This document shows, piece after piece, positions 1 through 6,455 of a stretch of 10,628 nt of DNA. Below the pieces are notes generated by a model that saw only the letters and a list, made by a program, of their open reading frames with translations, had not been told where the DNA came from and did not search any database. The DNA lies in assembly GCA_011523195.1 (NCBI GenBank), contig WTHH01000013.1, forward strand, positions 1 to 10,628. The letters run 5' to 3'. A program made the position numbers and the translations under genes. Each line of letters opens with the position of its first letter. The first letter of the stretch is position 1. The stretch is from Verrucomicrobiales bacterium. GTDB lineage: Bacteria > Verrucomicrobiota > Verrucomicrobiia > Limisphaerales > UBA1096.

Positions 1-2
1 CC

Positions 3-1142
3 CTCGCGCGTACCGGCGTCAGCACCCGCGGCAACTCGCATTACCGTGCGATGTTTGATGCTACCGCTAGCACCGATCGGCTGATCGAGTTGATTCTCGA
101 GAAGGATACAAACGTCCTCAAGGAACTGCTTACAACCCAACAGGTCGTCGCCACGCGAAACGACAACATGTACTTTGGGCGAAAAAACAACGCAGAGGAA
201 CGCGAGGCAGCAGTCGCCGCCCGGAAGATCGCCGAGGCAGAGCAGGCTAAAAAAGATGCCGCTCAATTGGCCGTGATGGAAAAAGAGGTGGCCCAACTTG
301 AGGCGGAACTGGAAGGGGGGCAGAAAAACAACCGGGCGCAGAAAAATCTCAATCGAAAGAAGAAATCTCTGGAGGCGGCAAGGAAGAGGGCGGCCAACAA
401 TAAAAAGAGAAACCGTGGCAACACGAACGTGAACATTGCCTCGGCGAACCTAACTGGCCAAAAGATTTTTGCCCGTGTCAGCCGGCGCTCCTTCGGCAAC
501 GGCTCGATGAATCCTAATCGAACACTCTCGACTGCCCCAAGGGGCCAGCGCTTGGGCATCCTCACACATCCAAGTTGGCTTGTCTCTCACTCGGATGCCA
601 TGGACAACCACGCCATACTGCGCGGCCGCTGGATTCGCGAACGACTGCTCGGTGGCGGCGTCCCGGATGTGCCCATCACCGTCAATGCCATGCTCCCCGA
701 GGAACCCAGAGCCACATTACGCGAGCGCATGCGTGTTACCCGCGAAGCTTATTGCTGGACCTGCCACGAAAAGATGGATCCACTTGGACTGCCGTTTGAA
801 ATGTACAACCATGCCGGCCTTTTACGCACTGCGGAACTTGGCCAGCCGGTGGACACCTCCGGCGAGATCATTGACAGCGGCGACCCTTCCATCGACGGCC
901 CTGTAGCCGACGCACTTGAATTGATCAACAAACTCGCCGGCAGCGAACGAGTCGAGCAGGTCTTCGTCCGGTACGCCTTCCGTTTCTGGATGGGCCGCAA
1001 TGAGACAATCAACGACGGCCCCGTGCTCCAGGCCGCCCACCGCGCCTACCGTGACAATGGCGGTAGCATGAACGCGCTGTTGACCTCTCTCCTCAGCTCC
1101 GATGCGTTTCTCTATCGCCAAACGCGGCAGGAGAGCGAGTAA
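3..1142 (+). CDS. DUF1592/DUF1588/DUF1585 haem-c-type protein, C-terminal part (5' end outside window)
   Basis: The frame is open to the left edge, and the first in-window ATG (51) has no Shine-Dalgarno sequence, so this is the C-terminal ~380 residues of a larger protein. Numbering from that ATG, residues 1-45 and ~135-165 look like the end of DUF1592 and ~165-265 like DUF1588. The latter contains a CxxCH haem-c attachment motif (Cys235-Trp-Thr-Cys-His239) followed by the family signature KMDPLG. Residues ~275-350 match DUF1585 (YAFRFWMGR; SSDAFLYR). Residues ~45-120 are an Ala/Glu/Lys/Arg-rich predicted coiled coil that interrupts the DUF1592 region. The family is expanded in Planctomycetota and Verrucomicrobiota, usually exported and often next to DUF1501 partners. 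It is thought to be a redox or carbohydrate-related cytochrome, but no precise reaction is established. The stop codon is TAA, followed 13 bp later by a palindromic repeat. The family call is secure; the function is not. Confidence 0.88.
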   Translation, partial: LARTGVSTRGNSHYRAMFDATASTDRLIELILEKDTNVLKELLTTQQVVATRNDNMYFGRKNNAEEREAAVAARKIAEAEQAKKDAAQLAVMEKEVAQLEAELEGGQKNNRAQKNLNRKKKSLEAARKRAANNKKRNRGNTNVNIASANLTGQKIFARVSRRSFGNGSMNPNRTLSTAPRGQRLGILTHPSWLVSHSDAMDNHAILRGRWIRERLLGGGVPDVPITVNAMLPEEPRATLRERMRVTREAYCWTCHEKMDPLGLPFEMYNHAGLLRTAELGQPVDTSGEIIDSGDPSIDGPVADALELINKLAGSERVEQVFVRYAFRFWMGRNETINDGPVLQAAHRAYRDNGGSMNALLTSLLSSDAFLYRQTRQESE

Positions 1143-1155
1143 GAGATGATCTTCC

Positions 1156-1165
1156 CTTGGCCAAG
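1156..1165. repeat. iterated palindrome, 10-bp core copy
   Basis: CTTGGCCAAG, a perfect 10-bp palindrome, lies 13 bp after the stop of the DUF1588 gene. It is the first of two copies in the 104-bp spacer before the FlgL-like gene. Confidence 0.85.
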
Positions 1166-1181
1166 TGATAAAAAAAGATTG

Positions 1182-1195
1182 CGCTTGGCCAAGCG
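1182..1195. repeat. iterated palindrome, full 14-bp copy
   Basis: CGCTTGGCCAAGCG, a perfect 14-bp palindrome, has its centre 28 bp from the previous copy. In RNA the two copies could pair into a 10-bp stem with an 18-nt A-rich loop. No U-run follows, so it is not a canonical intrinsic terminator. The rest of the spacer (1196-1246) is AT-rich and shows no clear promoter or Shine-Dalgarno sequence. Confidence 0.9.
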
Positions 1196-1246
1196 GCAAG
1201 TCAGCTTTCCTACGGTTTAGCTAATAAATCCGTAAATTATATAGCG

Positions 1247-2155
1247 ATGGCAGGCAAAATATCCCGAGTTGGCTCCAGCAAACCCTCCACGGCCTCCCGT
1301 GTGGCAGCCGCCAAAGCGGCGCGTGCAGCGGCGGTCGAGGGCGTCAGCGGAGTGCAGCGTACAGCACCTGTCGATGAAGTCCGCCAGACGGATCGCCCCG
1401 ACAGCATCGCGATGAAGAGCCTCGAGTTGGACGGGGCCAAGGCAGCCGACCTCAAGGTGCAGGTGCAGGCCAATGAGCAGGCGCTCAATGAACTGCAAAA
1501 CGTCCAAAGTCAGGCAGGCGAGATTGCCGAGAAAGCTGCCCAGGCAACGCCCGAGGCGTTGAACGAGGCAGCCGGAAAAGTGGACGAATTGCTTGAGGAA
1601 GGTGTCACCATCGCGAATCGCAAGACCGAGGAGGGCGGATTTTTATTCGGAGGCGAACAGGCCAAGTCCGAACCGTTCGAGGCCAAGAAGGATGCCGATG
1701 GAAAAATCACCGAGGTGAACTACCGTGGTACGAGTGAAGTAGGCGTCGAGCAACTCGGCAGCGGCTTTTCCGTTACGCCTACCATCCCCGGTGAAAACAC
1801 CGGCGCCACCGGCGCGGTCGGCCTTGTGAAGGATTCACGCACCGGCGGCGACCTGTTCGGCAACCTGATTTCCCTGCGCGACAACCTTTTGGCCAACGAA
1901 AAAGAGGCCATCGTCGAGCGCGATATCCCGGCGTTGAAAAAGGACGCCGAGCATCTCATTCAACACTTCGGCGAGGTATCCGCCACGCAGATGATGCTCG
2001 ATACGGTCAAGGCCCTTGCGGCGGATATCGAGACAACCGACGGCCAGCCCATGAGCACCGTCGACAAGCTCGGTAACATCCGCTACGCCCTTCATCAGGC
2101 CCTCACCGACAACCGTAACTTCATTCAGCAGGACCTCCTCCAGCCCATCGAATAG
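1247..2155 (+). CDS. FlgL/flagellin-like protein without typical D0 helices
   Basis: This is a 302-residue protein. Its middle resembles the hook-associated protein FlgL: a long helical stretch (~55-120, LDGAKAADLKVQVQANEQAL onward), then VTIANRKTEEGGFLFGG (~120-136), EPF (142-144) and VNYRG (157-161), which parallel FlgL's LANTRDxxGRYLFSG, PPF and YxGD. The stretch GDLFGNLISLRDNL (~201-214) parallels FlgL's 'dvF..L..L...L' segment. The N-terminal ~50 residues are Ala/Ser/Lys/Arg-rich and lack the usual D0 helix that assembles into the filament, and the C-terminus lacks the terminal FlgL helix. No signal peptide or transmembrane segment is visible. The ATG at 1247 is the only plausible start: the in-frame stretch back to the TAA at 1169 has no ATG, GTG or TTG. 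There is no Shine-Dalgarno sequence in an AT-rich leader. No other flagellar gene is in the window, so the role is uncertain. It could be a diverged flagellar-axis protein or an unrelated coiled-coil protein with chance likeness. Confidence 0.5.
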   Translation: MAGKISRVGSSKPSTASRVAAAKAARAAAVEGVSGVQRTAPVDEVRQTDRPDSIAMKSLELDGAKAADLKVQVQANEQALNELQNVQSQAGEIAEKAAQATPEALNEAAGKVDELLEEGVTIANRKTEEGGFLFGGEQAKSEPFEAKKDADGKITEVNYRGTSEVGVEQLGSGFSVTPTIPGENTGATGAVGLVKDSRTGGDLFGNLISLRDNLLANEKEAIVERDIPALKKDAEHLIQHFGEVSATQMMLDTVKALAADIETTDGQPMSTVDKLGNIRYALHQALTDNRNFIQQDLLQPIE

Positions 2156-2166
2156 GGGGCTTATCC

Positions 2167-2182
2167 GCGCTTGGCCAAGCGC
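2167..2182. repeat. iterated palindrome, 16-bp perfect copy
   Basis: GCGCTTGGCCAAGCGC is a perfect 16-bp palindrome 11 bp after the FlgL-like stop codon, in the 74-bp spacer between convergent genes. Confidence 0.92.
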
Positions 2183-2210
2183 AAAATTGAAGAGATGAGC
2201 CAGCGAGTCC

Positions 2211-2221
2211 GCTTGGCCAAG
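2211..2221. repeat. iterated palindrome copy after rnhC stop
   Basis: GCTTGGCCAAG (10-bp perfect core 2212-2221) lies 8 bp beyond the rnhC stop codon in the direction of rnhC transcription. With the copy at 2167-2182 it could form a 10-bp stem with a 32-nt loop in either transcript. The convergent spacer holds no other recognisable terminator. Confidence 0.85.
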
Positions 2222-2229
2222 AACATCAT

Positions 2230-3156
2230 TCAGAGCAAACCGGCCTGAATCTTTTGTGTAGTGCGGAAGTGGAGCTTGGCCGCGTGGCCAAGTTTTTCCA
2301 TGCCGTGTTTTTTTAGGAACGCCGCCCCGGCGGCATCCACCTTTGACGATGCACCCTTGGGCAGCTTGAGGTCGAACACCCGGCCAAGCGCGGACAGGCG
2401 TTGCACGAACAGGTCTCGCGCCAGGATTGAAGCCGCCGCCACCGCGATATCCGACTCGGCCTTGTGCATTTGCACCAGTTTTAGCTGGCGGCCCTCCTCC
2501 ATCAGAGCGCTTTGAATGGCGGCCTTGCTTCGGGCGAACTGGTCGCTGATCGCCCGCAGCGGCTCGGGGTTCATCCGGTCGCGTTGGCCAAGCAGGTTCT
2601 CGATCACACGCGCATGGCCCCAGGCAAGGATTTTGTTCACGTTGCGCATCTTTTGGTGCAGCCGATTGTACGATGCGTTGCCGATTGGCACGACGGAGTA
2701 CACGCAGCCGGGCGTGTCGCGGATGCCTTTGGCCAAGGCGGCGATTTTTTTGTCGCTCGCGATTGCCTTGGAATCCTTCACACCCAAGTCGTCCAGCGCA
2801 CGGGCGACCGGCTCGTTGACGTAAACGCCGGCGACCACAAGTGGCCCAAAAAAATCGCCCTTGCCGCTTTCGTCGACGCCAAGGCGCGGCTCGAGTTGCT
2901 CCGGTTGTGCATCAAGCGCATCGGCGAACGCCGCTTGGCCAAGCACCTCCGGCTCGAGCGTAAACTCAACAAACTCCTTCGTGCCCTTGCCTTGAATCAG
3001 CAGCTTGCCGCTCTTGTACCATGTCACGGTAATGCCGGGGCGTTTGTAACTGAAAACCGAGTGCGGCACCGCGACTGTCTCGAAGTCGCGCTTGGCCAAA
3101 ATCCCACGCAATGCCTCCGCCTGTTCAGGCGTCAACTTGGCGGTGTGGCTGGTCAT
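2230..3156 (-). CDS. rnhC: Ribonuclease HIII
   Basis: RNase HIII cleaves the RNA strand of RNA:DNA hybrids in the cytoplasm (R-loops, primers). From the ATG at 3156 the protein has 308 residues, matching the family length of about 300-315. Residues ~1-85 fit the N-terminal TBP-like substrate-binding domain that separates HIII from HII. The catalytic domain starts with GVDESGKGDFFGP (Asp95, Glu96), followed by the SDQFA motif with Asp205. Next comes KAESD just before VAAASILAR, whose Glu234/Asp236 supply the fourth acidic position. The reading frame extends 12 residues upstream, but the 3156 start is preferred because its ATG overlaps the ispG stop as TGATG, implying translational coupling; no Shine-Dalgarno sequence is seen. 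Four palindrome cores lie inside the gene, one in the linker between the two domains. Confidence 0.95.
   Translation of the reverse strand: MTSHTAKLTPEQAEALRGILAKRDFETVAVPHSVFSYKRPGITVTWYKSGKLLIQGKGTKEFVEFTLEPEVLGQAAFADALDAQPEQLEPRLGVDESGKGDFFGPLVVAGVYVNEPVARALDDLGVKDSKAIASDKKIAALAKGIRDTPGCVYSVVPIGNASYNRLHQKMRNVNKILAWGHARVIENLLGQRDRMNPEPLRAISDQFARSKAAIQSALMEEGRQLKLVQMHKAESDIAVAAASILARDLFVQRLSALGRVFDLKLPKGASSKVDAAGAAFLKKHGMEKLGHAAKLHFRTTQKIQAGLL
2584..2593. repeat. iterated palindrome, partial copy inside rnhC
   Basis: TTGGCCAAGC has the 8-bp core with one arm extended. On the coding strand it encodes part of LLGQRD. Confidence 0.6.
2729..2736. repeat. iterated palindrome, 8-bp core inside rnhC
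   Basis: The core TTGGCCAA sits in the context CCTTTGGCCAAGG; on the coding strand it encodes part of ALAKGI. It is the weakest match among the rnhC copies. Confidence 0.5.
2932..2944. repeat. iterated palindrome, 12-bp perfect copy inside rnhC
   Basis: CGCTTGGCCAAGC contains the perfect 12-mer 2933-2944. On the coding strand it encodes VLGQA in the linker between the TBP-like and catalytic domains of RNase HIII. Confidence 0.8.
3089..3099. repeat. iterated palindrome, partial copy inside rnhC
   Basis: CGCTTGGCCAA has one full arm and the core; on the coding strand it encodes ILAKRD near the N-terminus. Confidence 0.65.
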
Positions 3157-4937
3157 CAGGCGGGAACCGGCTTGGCGGCAGGCTCGACCCATTTGCCATG
3201 TTCGCGGATCAGGTCGACGAGGCTCTCGACCGCCTCGGCCTCAGGGATGTTGAAGCGCACAGGCGTGCGGCCAACGTAGAGGTTAATTTTGCCCGGCGCG
3301 CCGCCGACGTAGCCGAAGTCGGCATCAGCCATCTCGCCCGGGCCGTTCACGATACAGCCCATGATGGCGATCTTCACGCCCTTGAGATGCTCGGTGCGGG
3401 TCTTGATCCGCGCGGTGACTTCCTGCAGGTCAAACAACGTGCGACCGCAGCTTGGGCAGGCGACGTAGTCGGTCTTGAATGAGCGGCAGCCTGCCGCCTG
3501 CAAAATATTGTAGGCCAAGCGCAGCGACTGGCCGGCTCCACTCTCGCCGCGAACGAGAATCGCATCGCCGATGCCATCGCACAGCAGCGCCCCGATCACG
3601 ACTGCTGCTCGCAGCAGGGCGATGTTTGGCTCGAGCGGCGTATCGCCGAATGTCAGGCAATCCTTCAGCAGGATGGGGTTCGCTTGGCCAAGCGCCTTGA
3701 GCCGGCCGGCGAGTAGGCGAAACGCCGTGATGGCGGGCAGGCCAATGTCGTCTTTTACCGTGACTAGTTGCGTGTCGCAGTTGACCGTAAACGCTTCGCG
3801 TGGATCGACTTCCAGCACATTGAGTTCCTCGTAAATCGCCTCCGGCTTCACGTCGTCGCCTGGGCTGATTCGCGGGGCGAGCTTGTCCCACGCAGCCTGG
3901 GTGACGACCACGCGGATGGTTTGCTCGCCGCCACACACGACACCGTCAGCCAACTCGACCTCCGTTGTGTTACGGCGCTCGAAGTCGAACGGGTTGTACG
4001 ATAGAGGTACGCTAGGTACCTCGGCGCCGGGGTCGGTCAGCTCGGGGATTTGCGCGATCAGCTCGTTGCAGACCGCGATTTCGTTTGGCGAATCCTCGGT
4101 GAGCGAGACGCGAATCGTGTCGCCCAAGCCGTCGCACAGCAGTGAGCCGATGCCGATGGCGCTCTTGATGCGGCCGTCTTCCCCGTCGCCTGCCTCAGTC
4201 ACGCCGAGGTGCAGTGGGTAGTTCCAATCCGGCCCGAGCTTGGCCAAGCGCGCGGCCAGCAGCCGGTAGCACTCGATCATCACCTTCGGGTTGCTCGATT
4301 TCATCGAGAACTTGAAATTGTGAAAGTCACGGTCACGCGCGATGCGGGCAAACTCCAGCGCGCTCTCCACCATGCCAAGCGGCGTGTCGCCGTAACGGTT
4401 CATGATGCGGTCGCTCAACGAGCCGTGATTGGCGCCGATGCGAAGCGCCCGATTGCGCGTTTTGCACTCCTCGACTAAAGGAGCGAACTCCTCCTCGATG
4501 CGCGCCAGTTCGGCGGCGTACTCCTCGTCAGTGTACTCGCGGACATCGAACTTCTTTGAGTCGGCATAGTTGCCGGGATTGACGCGCACCATCTCGCACC
4601 ACTTCACCGCCTCCATCGCAGCGTCCGGCTTGAAGTGAATGTCTGCCACCACCGGCACGTTGGAGCCGCGGTCGCGAATGCCGGCAACGATGTGTTCGAG
4701 GTTGGCAGCGTAGCGCTTGGTCTGCGCAGTGATGCGGACGATCTGGCAACCGACATCGACCAGCGCCATCGACTGCTCGACGCTCGCTTCGGTGTTGAGC
4801 GTGCTGCAGGTGATCATCGACTGGCGGACGATCGGCTCGCTTCCCCCGACTACGACTCCCCCGTCGGTCGGATCACCGATGGTTACCGGTCGGGTTTTCC
4901 GACGCTGAAAACGGTACGGAGAGTCGCAGTAATTCAT
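3156..4937 (-). CDS. ispG: 4-hydroxy-3-methylbut-2-enyl diphosphate synthase, long form (IspG/GcpE)
   Basis: IspG is a cytosolic [4Fe-4S] enzyme of the MEP isoprenoid pathway that reductively converts MEcPP to HMBPP. From the ATG at 4937 it has 593 residues (a GTG one codon upstream is possible), far more than the ~350-410 of common bacterial forms. This is the long type known from Chlamydiae, Bacteroidetes-like groups and plants. The TIM-barrel part (~1-290) shows VVADIHF, MVRVNPGNY, LRIGANHGSLS and HLGVTEAGDGEDG. An insert of about 185 residues follows. The cluster domain carries CPSCGR (Cys494, Cys497) and MGCIVNGPGE (Cys528, Glu535), the expected three-Cys/one-Glu ligand set. The insert ends with IGALLCDGIGDAILVRGE, echoing the barrel segment IGSLLCDGLGDTIRVSLTE, consistent with the insert being a degenerate second barrel. 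The gene lies 8 bp after rseP and overlaps rnhC by one base. Two palindromes lie inside it. Confidence 0.97.
   Translation of the reverse strand: MNYCDSPYRFQRRKTRPVTIGDPTDGGVVVGGSEPIVRQSMITCSTLNTEASVEQSMALVDVGCQIVRITAQTKRYAANLEHIVAGIRDRGSNVPVVADIHFKPDAAMEAVKWCEMVRVNPGNYADSKKFDVREYTDEEYAAELARIEEEFAPLVEECKTRNRALRIGANHGSLSDRIMNRYGDTPLGMVESALEFARIARDRDFHNFKFSMKSSNPKVMIECYRLLAARLAKLGPDWNYPLHLGVTEAGDGEDGRIKSAIGIGSLLCDGLGDTIRVSLTEDSPNEIAVCNELIAQIPELTDPGAEVPSVPLSYNPFDFERRNTTEVELADGVVCGGEQTIRVVVTQAAWDKLAPRISPGDDVKPEAIYEELNVLEVDPREAFTVNCDTQLVTVKDDIGLPAITAFRLLAGRLKALGQANPILLKDCLTFGDTPLEPNIALLRAAVVIGALLCDGIGDAILVRGESGAGQSLRLAYNILQAAGCRSFKTDYVACPSCGRTLFDLQEVTARIKTRTEHLKGVKIAIMGCIVNGPGEMADADFGYVGGAPGKINLYVGRTPVRFNIPEAEAVESLVDLIREHGKWVEPAAKPVPA
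3681..3694. repeat. iterated palindrome, full 14-bp copy inside ispG
   Basis: CGCTTGGCCAAGCG is a perfect 14-mer; on the coding strand it encodes ALGQAN within the insert domain of IspG. Confidence 0.88.
4238..4250. repeat. iterated palindrome, 12-bp perfect copy inside ispG
   Basis: GCTTGGCCAAGCG contains the perfect 12-mer 4238-4249; on the coding strand it encodes RLAKLG in the TIM-barrel part of IspG. Confidence 0.82.
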
Positions 4938-4945
4938 CACCGATA

Positions 4946-6340
4946 CTATTCGCCGGGGTCGGCCGGCCCCTGAATCTCTGATTCGTTACCGAACATATCA
5001 ACGAACAAGCCCCCGCGCTCAAACACATCGTGGAATGTCACATAGAGCATTAACGAAATCAGGGCGACCGCAAAACAGGTTGTTGTCCACTCGAGAATTT
5101 TCACGGGTATTTTCCGACGAAAAATACCCTCAATGAATCCCATCACGGTATGCCCGCCATCGAGCACCGGGATCGGGAGCATATTCAGAATCGCAAGGTT
5201 TATATTGAGCAGCACGAGGAAGTTCAGTGCCAGCCGGTAGTCGGTTTTCACCCAGGCACCGAGCATCGCGAGGATGCCCACAGGGCCGCTCAGGTCCTTT
5301 ACCCCCACACCGGTTTCTTTCGGGTGAAATAGGGCATTGATGGTTCGCCACATTAGTGTTGCCACTCCGGAGACATTTTCAATCGGGGTCGGCCCCGGAT
5401 TCCTCACGATGTATGTCTGCGGCGCCGGGGCAAACTGGACACCGATCATTATCACGCCTTTAACATCCTTGGGCGTGATCGGAAAAGTCATTTCGCTTCC
5501 TTCGCGCCGCACGACAATCTCCGTCTTGTTCGTTCCGTTTTCTTGAAGCGCCGAGATCAATTGCCCTTGCCCGCCGACGGGTAGTCCACCCAGCGAGATA
5601 ATCTCGTCGTTCGCCTTCAGCCCCGCCTCAGCGGCGGCGCCATTGTCCATCACTTTTCCGGCGATCGGGCGAAACTTCGGTGGTAGTTTCAGCCGCTTGA
5701 TGGTGAGTTTCTCGCTGATCGGCTTGGCCATCAGGGTCTGGGTGAACTCTTCCACTCCCGAGTCCGTCTGCCGCTGAAACGTGACGGCGAAACGGTTCGT
5801 CAATGCCAGGGCGGTAAACTTGGCTGCCTCTTCCCAACTCGGAATGGCTTCGCCATCGATCTTGGTGATGATGTCTCCCTCGCGAATACCGAGGGAATAT
5901 TCCTCCGACTCCTTGTCCAGCGCGCCTACGATAGGAGGCGTGATGGATTCCGGTAGGCCGACGAAATAAATGATGGTCGCCAACACGAACGCAAAGACGA
6001 CATTCATGATCGGCCCGGCCACCGCCACCGCGATCTTGGCCCAGGGCGAAATGTCCGGCAGCGGCTCGGTCTCCTCCGATCCGTTCCCGCCCTCGATCGC
6101 CTCGCTGGTGAGCATCTGCGGCAGCTTCACGAAGCCGCCGGCCGGGATCATGCGGATGGTGTAAAGAATACCATCCTTCTCGTGTTTCCACAAAATCTTG
6201 CCGAAGCCGATCGCGAACTCTTCCACTTTCATGCCGCACTTGCGCGCGACGTAAAAATGGCCCCACTCGTGCACGAAGATCGCCGCGCCAAACAGCAACA
6301 GCACGGCCACGACGACGTAAATTGTTGTTAAAATTACCAT
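4946..6340 (-). CDS. rseP: RseP-type site-2 membrane metalloprotease (M50)
   Basis: This is an intramembrane zinc protease; in studied bacteria RseP cleaves anti-sigma factors and remnant signal peptides in the inner membrane. The protein has 464 residues. TM1 (~3-22) runs into the active-site motif His24-Glu-Trp-Gly-His28. GGFVKLP follows at 68-74, a second TM at ~103-127, and two PDZ-like regions at ~130-205 and ~225-300. The third zinc-ligand motif is NMLPIPVLDGGH (Asp394), followed by a last TM at ~418-436. All catalytic residues are present, so it should be active. The ATG at 6340 leads straight into TM1; no good Shine-Dalgarno sequence precedes it. It stands first in the rseP-ispG-rnhC unit, downstream of the gltX terminator, so it probably has its own promoter in 6341-6415, though no clear -10/-35 pair was found there. 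Pairing of rseP with MEP-pathway genes is common in bacteria, usually with dxr, which is absent here. Confidence 0.95.
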   Translation of the reverse strand: MVILTTIYVVVAVLLLFGAAIFVHEWGHFYVARKCGMKVEEFAIGFGKILWKHEKDGILYTIRMIPAGGFVKLPQMLTSEAIEGGNGSEETEPLPDISPWAKIAVAVAGPIMNVVFAFVLATIIYFVGLPESITPPIVGALDKESEEYSLGIREGDIITKIDGEAIPSWEEAAKFTALALTNRFAVTFQRQTDSGVEEFTQTLMAKPISEKLTIKRLKLPPKFRPIAGKVMDNGAAAEAGLKANDEIISLGGLPVGGQGQLISALQENGTNKTEIVVRREGSEMTFPITPKDVKGVIMIGVQFAPAPQTYIVRNPGPTPIENVSGVATLMWRTINALFHPKETGVGVKDLSGPVGILAMLGAWVKTDYRLALNFLVLLNINLAILNMLPIPVLDGGHTVMGFIEGIFRRKIPVKILEWTTTCFAVALISLMLYVTFHDVFERGGLFVDMFGNESEIQGPADPGE

Positions 6341-6351
6341 GGAGTTTTTCT

Positions 6352-6365
6352 CGCTTGGCCAGGCG
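6352..6365. repeat. iterated palindrome, one-mismatch copy upstream of rseP
   Basis: CGCTTGGCCAGGCG has a single mismatch to the 14-bp palindrome and is followed by the flank CTAGG, as at 7937-7952. It lies 12-25 bp upstream of the rseP start codon. A weaker relative, CCTGGCCAACGG, begins at 6375. Confidence 0.65.
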
Positions 6366-6415
6366 CTAGGTCGGCCTGGCCAACGGAACAGTCACCAAAC
6401 AGGGCTGTCCCGTTC

Positions 6416-6455
6416 AAAAAAAGCCTGCCGAGGGCTCGCGTCGGCCGCAGAGGCT
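6416..6455 (-). terminator. Rho-independent terminator of gltX
   Basis: Read on the minus strand, the gltX stop codon runs into AGCCT, a 5-nt bulge CTGCG, GCCGA, a 9-nt loop, TCGGC and AGGCT, then seven T. This gives a 10-bp GC-rich stem with one bulge and a U-tract. The hairpin starts on the last base of the stop codon. It separates gltX from rseP and is the only classical terminator seen in the window. Confidence 0.65.

Noticed and set aside
51..53. ATG at 51 as a real start of the first gene
   Set aside because: The frame is open to the window edge, no Shine-Dalgarno sequence is present, and the protein lacks its expected N-terminal domains, so the gene is simply cut by the window.
1217..1246. 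AT-rich stretch with TATATA before the FlgL-like gene as a promoter
   Set aside because: No -35 partner at proper spacing was found, and the TATATA lies too close to the start codon to leave a leader.
2512..3279. 255-codon plus-strand frame opposite rnhC and the end of ispG
   Set aside because: It is a shadow of two conserved genes with no domain likeness of its own.
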